64,000 bases of DNA from assembly GCA_032433595.1 (NCBI GenBank), contig JASWJB010000025.1:1-64000 (forward strand), given 5' to 3'. Under the pieces are notes generated by a model that searched no databases, was not told the DNA's origin, and saw nothing but the letters and a program-made list of their open reading frames with translations. The position numbers were made by a program, and so were the translations under genes. Shown here one piece after another: positions 56,188-64,000 of the stretch. How positions within the stretch are numbered: position 1 is the stretch's first letter; every line of letters starts with the position of its first letter. This DNA comes from Conoideocrella luteorostrata. Its lineage: Eukaryota; Ascomycota; Sordariomycetes; Hypocreales; Clavicipitaceae.

Positions 56188-57671
56188 ATGCCTCGCGATC
56201 CGCTCATCGGCTTGGTGGGCAAACCGTCCGCTGGGAAGAGCACAACACTAAATAGTCTGACGGACGCTTCTTCCAAAGTCGGTAAGTCGTGCTCCTACAT
56301 ATAAGCATTCTCGTGCTTTCCAACTACATGTATCAAGAGAGAAACACGGACTGACTTTCCCATCACTGAGCAGGCAACTTCCCGTATGTCCTTACATCGC
56401 AACCCTCCTCCAGCCACCTTCACCACTTACACAATCTAGCTTCACAACCATCGATCCCCAACGAGCAATCGGCTACCTCCAAATCGACTGCGCCTGCGCT
56501 CGGCACAACGTCTCGGACCGCTGCAAACCTAACTACGGCGCCTGCGACTCCGGCCGCCGCTCCGTACCTATCGAACTCCTCGACGTGGCGGGCCTCGTTC
56601 CCGGCGCGCATCAGGGCCGCGGTCTCGGCAATAAATTCCTCGACGATCTCCGCCATGCTGATGCGCTGATACACGTTGTCGATGCGTCTGGTACGGTTGA
56701 TGCCGAGGGCAAAGAAACGAGGGGGTACGATCCGTCCGTCGATATAGCCTGGCTGCGGTCCGAAATTGTGGCTTGGATTCTGGGAAACCTCATGCAGCGA
56801 TGGCCGAGCGTGCGCCGACGGCACGTGGCTGTCAAAGCTACCGCTATGGAGACTCTCCAGGCGCAGTTCTCAGGATATGGAGCAACTTCAACAGTCATCG
56901 GCAGGGCGTTGGACCGCTCTGCCATCAAGGAGCCCCTTGAGGAGTGGTCGGACGAGACGGTCGCGCATATCGTTAATGCGTTTGTGGATGAGAAGTTCCC
57001 TACAGTGATTGCTCTCAACAAAATCGATCATCCGGACGCAGATAAGAATATTGCCAAGATTGCCAAGATGCAGGACCCTAAGACGATTGTTCTTTGCTCG
57101 GCCATTTCGGAAATATTCCTGCGCAAGATGGCCAAACAAGGGTATATCAAGTACATCGAGGGCAGTGAGTTCATAGACACGCGGGAGGATCTCGTCGAGC
57201 AGGGCGATCCGGACGGAGGCGGTCTGAAGGAGCTGGACGAGAAGAACCGTCAACGGATAGAGAATCTCAAGGACATGGTGCTGTATAGGTTCGGCTCAAC
57301 GGGTGTGGTGCAGGTGCTGTCGAGGGCGGCTGAGATATTGGGCCTGACACCTGTGTTTCCGGTGCGGAATACCGCGACGTTTACTTCGGGCGCGTCAGAG
57401 TCCAAATTTGTGTTTAGGGACTGCGTGCTCGTGAAGAAGGGGTCGACGGTGGGGGATGTGGCTAAGAAGGTAATGGGGGATGCGCCGATTGCGTATGTCG
57501 AAGGGTTCGGAGGTTTAAGAGTGGCGGAGGATGATATTGTTGCCGTGGGAAAGAATGATGTGAGTAGTCTCTCTGTGGTCCACGATGACTGTTTTTTTTT
57601 TTTTTGGTGCAACACAAAACAGTACTAACCTTGATGGGTAGATTTTGTCGTTCAAGGTTGGCCGGGCATAA
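56188..57671 (+). CDS. YLF2: YLF2/Ygr210c-type GTPase of the Obg/YchF superfamily
   Basis: Four exons, 56188-56281, 56374-56383, 56440-57559 and 57642-57671, give 417 aa. Exon 2 is a 10-nt micro-exon that supplies GNFP of the switch region GNFPFTTIDP. Without it the frame breaks. The P-loop is GKPSAGKST at 11-19, the G3 motif is [12 protein letters not shown], and the G4 motif is NKID. The C-terminal TGS domain carries [13 protein letters not shown] and ends LSFKVGRA. YchF-like proteins bind nucleotide and associate with ribosomes; the YLF2 branch is conserved in fungi and archaea, with an ill-defined role. The short last exon is supported by a CTAAC branch site at 57624-57628 and TAG acceptor. 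Confidence 0.93.
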
Positions 57672-57926
57672 GGAAGATTTGGATACAAAACCAGCATTTT
57701 TGGGAGTATATTGGAAGCAAATGCGATATTTGACGCAGGGGAAAACGCACAACGTGAGCCTAGGCTGTGCAGGTGATGGAACTTTCATGGTCATCATATT
57801 TGTTTCTAGATTTTATTAGATTCATAGACGAAATTCAAAAGCGGTCTTTGGTTACATCAGGCCCATCATTAATCATACTCATGCACTGCTGCTGTCTTGG
57901 CTGCTGTTGATCATTCATTCTATAAA

Positions 57927-60339
57927 CTATTCTAGCGGCAATGGCCATATCTGCGGCTGATGGCCCCAAATTAGCTTCACGCCCTCGCCCTCCGCAACCG
58001 TCCTCAGCTGGTCCATCACGGCGCCCTTGACCGACGTCGTGTATATTGTCCTCAGATGCGTGACCTTTAGGACTGAGGCAACCACGCCCGCAAATTCTGC
58101 TTCCTCATAATGCTCTGAGAAGATGCTTAGTGTCTCCAGGTTGGGGAAGCTGGCCAGAAACTGGGGCAGAGGTAGATCTTCGTCATTCCTGGGATACGAT
58201 CGGAAGCGAAATCCGTAACAGCCCATGGATCGGATAGACTTAGAGCCACGGATCCAGTCGAACCCTTTCAGATGGTTTATGCTCTTGTCTCCGACACGGT
58301 CATTCAGCGACTCGGTGGGAAAGACGATGTCAAATGAGGATAACTTTCCCGTGTTTAGCGCCTCGGAAAATACGAGTTTCGACGTATCTGGCGAAACGCA
58401 AAAGGCTTTAGATCTGATGGAGTGCAGGTTTCGAAATTCGGGATACTGCGGCACTTCAATGCCCGGATGCAAATGCTGACTGCTGCTGAATACCTGCGGT
58501 CGACCAAATCGGTCTTCATTCTCCGCTGGAACATCAAAACGAATATGCTGAAGTGAGTTACCGTGGTTGAGACAGGTTAAACATCGTAGAGTCAGAAGAG
58601 AGTTCTCAACTTGGGAGAATGGACCAACTACAGAGGAGACCTCAAATATGAGGACTTTGAGATGATTCCACATCGTATCCCACTTATCCCGCCATCCAAA
58701 AAGTGAATTTGAGTCGAGATTCGGTATGTTTGGGCCTATCCATAACTGCTCAAGTCTCGGGAAAGCGTCCGAGAGAAAGAACTGTGGCAAAATGAGTTAA
58801 TTGGTCATCTTGTCTTGTATACACAGGCGGTTGGAGCCACACATCCGACGACATATACATACTATTGGAAATGAGTCGCGCGAAGTTGAAGTGTTACTCA
58901 TGCGCAGAGTCTTCAGATTAGGGAGTACAGGTATAGATTGTGTCGTATACCACTGCTCGGGGATGCCCAGTACGATGAGGTGCTCCAATGAGGCCGCCGC
59001 ATTGTTAAGGAACATGAGAGGGAAGCCGCCCAGGTGAACCTTCGCAGTGCTCCAGGCTGGTTTTGATGATTCGCCAGTACCGTCGATAGATACGTGTCGA
59101 AGTTTCTGCCATATTTTTTGGTTTGCGGGAAACAGTAAGCCTTCCGATTGGGGACCAATCTCCAGATACTCCAAATTAGGCGACCCTTTGAGTAGTAGCA
59201 TCAGCTTCTGTTGGGTTAGCAAGAACGTTCTTGGCAGCGGAATCACGATCTTTCTGGCACCGCCATTGCCTGCCCAGGACAGCATTTTCTTCAGAACGTC
59301 ATGTCGGGGAGCTCGCTTCATGCTTCTGCCCGGGAATATCATGCTCCTCCAAAGCCGGTCATGCAGTGGGCTTGTGAGCGAACGTCTCCATTGCTTGCAG
59401 ACACCTAGACATGGGCTAAAAATTGTGTTAGTGACGTTTGCATAATTTGCATTCCCTGGAGTCTTCCAAGAGTGTCCAAAAAAGCTGCAAAAGGGTTCGG
59501 ACGCACGGCAATTCGACAAAATCCAAGTACGAAAATATGAGCATGACAATTTCTGTTGGAAGCCGTAGGGGATCTTTCCTACAGAAATGCTTATGAAGAG
59601 GTTTTCTTGCGGTATAAAGTTGCTAGACATGACTATTAGACGTGTCGACGATTGATTGACTAAAAAATTCGCACCTGTAACTTAGGGGAAGAGCCTATGG
59701 CATTTTCCCTGTTAATGTCGATGCCAGCAGTGTAGATCTTCCAAGCAAATTCATGATTCTTTTGCAATCGAGCAACTTTTCCTAGGCGAAGGTATCCCTG
59801 CACAATTTTTCTTCAGCTGTTGGCACAAGCCACGAAATCAGGCATACTCACGTCAGGAAGTCTGGGAGCTAGTTCAAGAATCCATTCGGCGTCTTTCATA
59901 GCACGGTCAAGCTTGTCCAGAGCCTCGAAAGTGGCCGCTCGAAAATCTAAGGCTTGAATATGATGAATATTGTTGCACTTGCTGAATGTTCTGCCAATAT
60001 CACACTTGCAATTATACATTGCCTCCTTGAAGATTGAACCATCTTCCGCAGCCACCCTTTCAAAGTTTTTGCATGAGCACCTGTCACGCTTAACACCTCT
60101 GGCGCAAGGACAGCATCTCATAGCCTACAGAACACACAATGTGTCAGCAAAAGACCCAGCTCCAGTTCAGCCATGGTAGACAAAAGACTCACTCGGGTGA
60201 ACTGTTCAAGGGCACGCTTGTACTTTTTGCCCTCATAAAACCGGCGACCAGACTCAATCAATTCCGCCGTTGTAATCTCACCCTCTACACCACGGGATGA
60301 AGACATCATGTCCTGGAGGGATTGCGAGAGGCGGCGCAT
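57927..60339 (-). CDS. TPR/F-box/LRR protein with Cys-rich insert
   Basis: Six exons, 60193-60339, 59852-60124, 59675-59797, 59507-59622, 58863-59415 and 57927-58781, give 688 aa. Residues about 27-170 form TPR-like helical repeats (RRFYEGKKYKRALEQF, then ALDKLDRAMKDAEWIL and GYLRLGKVARLQKN). Between the first two lies a Cys-rich stretch with eight Cys at 53-99 and two His at 103-104. An F-box follows at about 198-230 (DPLRLPTEIVMLIFSYLDF, then GVCKQWRR). The rest is leucine-rich repeats (PNLEYLEIG, LPNLKTLRMS, FPRLEQLWIG). This is the layout of an SCF ubiquitin-ligase substrate adaptor, as in yeast Dia2 and S. pombe Pof3. The start may instead be Met11 at 60309. It is convergent with YLF2, 255 bp apart. 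Confidence 0.87.
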
Positions 60340-60843
60340 GGGAGAAGATGTGATGCATGTAGTACGTCGCTGCCAGTGAACCCTAATGCCACATAAAGCG
60401 CTGCCGTCGAACCACGCCGCATCGGCGAAGTGTGTGGACTGCAGTTCTGTGCCCGAAGCTCGCTGTTCCGTCGTCTTTCAATATGGGCCTGGCATACCCG
60501 CAATACACAGACGAGCTCACAATCGCTGTCGGCCGCCGTTGCTAATCATGAGATGTCGAACTGCATGTCGCGCGTCGGGCCACGCGATTTACATTGCTCC
60601 GATCCTGTTGGTTAGTTAGTCAGTCGCCCAGTCACGCCAATCCGCAACCACAACCCCACCTTGGCGCCCTGGCTTGCTCCATCAAATTCACCCCAACAGG
60701 TGAGCAACCGAGATGTCAAACCGTAGGCATATACATTAAGACTCAGAAAACGAGACAAAAAAATTTAACATGTTCATAACAATGATAGCCAATCAATACA
60801 GTGCTTGTAATTTCGGTTCAGGCTGCTTTTCTCACGTAAAAAA
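60340..60843. other. spacer
   Basis: 504 bp between the F-box gene start and the end of the ADC lyase gene, on the same strand. It must contain the F-box gene promoter. No gene seen. Confidence 0.45.
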
Positions 60844-61741
60844 CTACGTCGCTGCCTTTTTCAAGTTTACAATGCCCGCTCTGAACCCTCTGACTCCATT
60901 GCTGATGTAGCATTCCTCGCCGTCCACAAGCTGATCTGCTCTGATCTCTCGCTCAACCGCCAGTGCCCTGTTAATGACGGCCGTTAGTATATGCAGCACC
61001 TATATTCAATATCCGGCATACATACCGCTCCAATGCCCAGCGTCTAGACGTGCCATCATTTCCGCCGCTCCCATCTTGCCTACTAAATTTTGACGACACC
61101 GGAGGGGTGATCCAGCTTCCATCACGCCAAAAGTACGGAGTCGTTGTGCTACCCTCCATGATAGAATTGTCTTCGTCATTGACAAGCAAAACCTCCAAGG
61201 CGTCTGGGGGGCTAATTGAACTTATCCCCGCTCGGGCACGGGCATCGTCGTACACGGTCCGGTTCGTTGTCTTGAAGTGAGTGTACTCTGAACGTGTCGA
61301 TTCCACACTGTCCAAAACAACTGTGACTCGAGGAGGAACCTGTGGCTGGTTTGGTCCCGGTTTGGTTCCAGGTGCAGGAAGTACTTCCGGAAAGAGATTG
61401 CCAATTTCTAAAGCAGGGACACTGGACGTATTATAAGTCATTTCACCTTCCTTCGTGACGACAATTTGTAGTCGTAGAGGCGAGGTTCCAGATGCACCTA
61501 TGGCATTTTCAGCCGCCTTGGCAAGCTGTTGGAGGCCGTCATTGCCGGAAAGCTGCTCAACCACCTTTCCCCATTTCCAATGAAGGGCAGCCCTTAGAAT
61601 ACGATCTCGGTGAAAATCCAACATGTAGAGTGGCGACTCATTGTGATAATTCCACCCCGCGAATTGGATGCCCTTGGATGGCACTTCCTTTAGAGCGACA
61701 TCGTATCTCAAGGAAGTAAAGAAAGAAAAGTCATCCGACAT
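60844..61741 (-). CDS. ABZ2: aminodeoxychorismate lyase-like class IV PLP enzyme
   Basis: Two exons, 61026-61741 and 60844-60967, over a 58-bp intron (GTATGT...AACAG, branch GCTAAC-like ATACTAACG), give 279 aa. The PLP Lys is expected at 157 in HFKTTNR. The class IV signature is EGSTTTPYFWRDG, with ITPP after it, and SNGVRGF near the end is the cofactor-phosphate segment. Fungal Abz2 releases pyruvate from 4-amino-4-deoxychorismate to give p-aminobenzoate for folate. Branched-chain or D-amino-acid aminotransferases share the fold, but the low-conservation fungal N terminus (SFFTSLRYD) fits Abz2. It shares a 797-bp divergent promoter with TOM70. The first ATG at 61768 was not chosen because MSDDFSFF matches the family start. 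Confidence 0.85.
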
Positions 61742-62538
61742 CGTGACTGACAACAAATTTTCAACCAAGGCGTATGGTCTGCGGGGGGGAAGCGCGAGAG
61801 GTGAGATTGACCAAGTGAAGTCACACTACTTCGTATTTGAATACGTGAGTGAATTGGTAAAAGCGCATCCCGTTTTGAAGAAAGTGCGCTTCCCATACGA
61901 TTCCCAGAGAAGTCACATCTATTCCAATATTGGCTTTGCTAGAGTCACTGGGCGGCCGTTGCGGAGAGAGATCGGAGCTAGATACGGTGGGGATCGCCCC
62001 GATGCATAAGAGTACAGAGAACCAACTGGGCCATTGACTTCATCGAATGAGGTTTAAATCTCCTGGCGGCCGAAGACTAGACGATGACAATTAGTATCAA
62101 AGCGGATTAACGAGTCCATCACTGCACAACACTGCCATTTACGCTACGTACGGATTACGGAATGCTGAACTCAATTGGCAACCCAGAAAATGGCTTCCCG
62201 GGTTATTGCCGGTGGGTCTGAGGTGGTTACCTAAGCAGAATGACCACCCAAACCCGCCAGTCAAAGTCAACCAGTGCTGTCAATTGGTTTGGCGGGCCGA
62301 GCTGGGAAATTTTGTAGCCGCTGCCGCCGTCCATCTCGTCTTCCGTCCGATTCAAGCAGCTTTTTTCCTACCAGCCCAGCTTCTGCTTCAGCTTGTCGCG
62401 GTTCGTCGCTTTTCCTCACACGCCTCTACCGCATCTTGGTCTGCCGTCTGGACATCGCACCATCTAAGCAGCCTTTTCCTTCGACCTTGTCATTTTTATT
62501 TACTTTTCTTGTTTATCAGCATCTCGTACCGTAGTATC
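61742..62538. promoter_or_regulatory. divergent promoter of ABZ2-like and TOM70 genes
   Basis: 797 bp between divergent starts. A pyrimidine-rich block at 62330-62535 precedes TOM70. Degenerate motif TACGGATTACGGAATG near 62150. No other gene seen; a frame opening at 62206 runs into the TOM70 start codon and is leader sequence. Confidence 0.5.
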
Positions 62539-64000
62539 ATGTCCAACCCCCTACCTTCGATGCCTCCTGCGGGGGCTACCGCCGTCCCTGTTGATGCGCC
62601 CTCATCAACATGGGATCGTATTGCCTCTTGGGTCACAGAGAACAAGGCTGTTGTGTACACCATTGCGGGCGTCGCGGTCGTTGTCACTGGTGCTGGAGTC
62701 GTCTACTACCTGAACGCTGACTCGGTACGTATGGTGTATCTGGTTTCTCAACTCCTTTCGGGGTAAAACTTGGCAAACGACTAGCTTTTAATTTTAAAGC
62801 GGTTACTTTGCTATTGATTGCATCCGTAGCAGATGACGAACTTTCGTGACTAATCGCCTATTATTCCAGAAACCCAAGTCAGACTCATCTCCTAAGCTCA
62901 GCAAGAAGGAGAGACGAAAGCGAAAAGAGGCGGAGCGGAGGGCAGCTGAAACCAAGGAGTCTACGCCAGCCACCTCCCAAACCAAGACTGCTGCTGTTGA
63001 GGACGAAGACGAACTTCCCGAGATCGATGAAAAAAGCGTGCTTAGCTTGACCCCGGAACAGCGGGAACAGTATGCGGCTAAGCTTAAACAAGCTGGCAAC
63101 CGCGCATATGGAGACAAGGCATATAATAAAGCCATTGGTCTTTATTCACAAGCTATTCTGTGTCAACCGGATCCCGTGTTCTACTCTAACCGAGCCGCGT
63201 GCTTCAGCGCCATGAGTGAGTGGGACAAGGTAGTTGAGGACACTACTGCCGCTATCAGCATGGACCCCGAGTACGTCAAGGCTATCAACCGCCGAGCCAC
63301 CGCCTACGAGCACCAAAAGAAATACTCTGAAGCTCTTCTCGACTTCACAGCGTCCTGCATCATCGACAACTTCAAGAGCGACTCTACCGCGCAGGCCGTC
63401 GAGCGGCTTCTCAAGGTCTTTGCTGAACACCGGGCCAAAGAGATGATTGCCTCTAGGCCCTCCAAGCTCCCCAGCCCTATTTTTGTTGGCAACTATCTCC
63501 AAAGCTTCAGACAGAAGCCTCGCCCCCAAGGTTTGGATGACTCTGTTGAGCTAAAAGCTGAGACGGGCAAGGGACAGCTGCAAATTGGCCTCAGGGGTTT
63601 GGAGAAGAAGACTGGCGAGGGATATGAGGAGGCCAGGCACGCATTCGAGAAGGCGCTCGAGCTTGGCGACCTGGGTGAACACGAGGCCCTCGCATACAAC
63701 CTACGTGGCACCATGCGAACCCTACTCGGAAACCACGCCGATGCTACCGAGGATTTTGATAAGAGCATTGAACTGGACCCCAGCATGATCGAGAGTTATA
63801 TCAAGCGCGCCAGCATAAGTCTCGAGCTAGGCGAGCCTGCTAAAGCTGACGCCGAATTTGCAACGGCCTTGGAACAGAACAAGGACGACCCGGATCTCTA
63901 CTACCACCGTGCGCAGGCTAGCTTCATCAAGGGCGACCTTGCCGAAGCCCAGAAAGACTACCAAAAATCAATCGATCTTGACAAAGAATTCATATTCTCC
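62539..64000 (+). CDS. TOM70: mitochondrial import receptor TOM70 (3' end beyond window)
   Basis: Two exons seen, 62539-62724 and 62870-64000, over a 145-bp intron (GTACGT...TTCCAG, branch CTAAT); 439 residues before the window ends. An N-terminal anchor lies at about 37-58 (VVYTIAGVAVVVTGAGVVYYL), followed by a highly basic stretch (KKERRKRKEAERR) and acidic linker. TPR repeats start at about 120 (AAKLKQAGNRAYGDKAYNKAIGLY) and include PVFYSNRAACF, YVKAINRRATAYE and ALAYNLRGTMRTLLG. The early TPRs form the clamp for Hsp70/Hsp90 tails; the later ones bind carrier preproteins at the mitochondrial outer membrane. About 180 residues should follow outside the window. The protein is incomplete only because the sequence stops. 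Confidence 0.95.

Overview
The window is nuclear DNA of a filamentous ascomycete. Genes are split by short GT-AG introns (about 55-220 bp) with fungal branch sites. The gene set includes a MedA/Ren1/Acr1-type conidiation regulator, an ENA-type sodium pump, fungal wall enzymes and a LaeA-like methyltransferase. A Sordariomycete, probably Hypocreales, is most likely; this is inferred from gene content, not from a marker gene. I read 17 protein-coding genes. I saw no rRNA, tRNA, CRISPR array or intact transposon.

Layout. (1) 1.4-6.1 kb: a triosephosphate-isomerase-like gene, an RpiB-type isomerase and a dihydroxyacetone-kinase-family gene. This trio matches the L-erythrulose kinase plus two tetrulose-phosphate isomerases of known erythritol/threitol pathways. 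(2) 6.4-8.4 kb: two intronless genes of bacterial appearance, an APH-fold kinase-like protein and an alpha-alpha toroid protein. (3) 8.4-24.4 kb: a 16-kb gene desert ending at medA. (4) 28-36 kb: a secreted Crh-type GH16, a GH78 alpha-L-rhamnosidase and a mitochondrial/cytosolic beta-carbonic anhydrase. (5) 37-48 kb: an ENA P-type ATPase, a GPI-anchored GH128-type glucanase and a peroxisomal 3-ketoacyl-CoA thiolase with PTS2. (6) 50-55.5 kb: a divergent methyltransferase/cytochrome P450 pair, the only secondary-metabolism-like locus. (7) 56-64 kb: housekeeping genes: YLF2-type GTPase, a TPR/F-box/LRR protein, aminodeoxychorismate lyase, and the first two thirds of TOM70, which runs off the window.

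A 9-bp motif, TACTCCGTA or its complement TACGGAGTA, recurs tens of times in the spacers. It is often arranged as perfect palindromes or direct repeats. By eye I found no full copy in any coding exon. Most exon structures below were rebuilt from splice signals and reading phase, and in each case the summed exon length is a multiple of three. Start codons were checked to be ATG.
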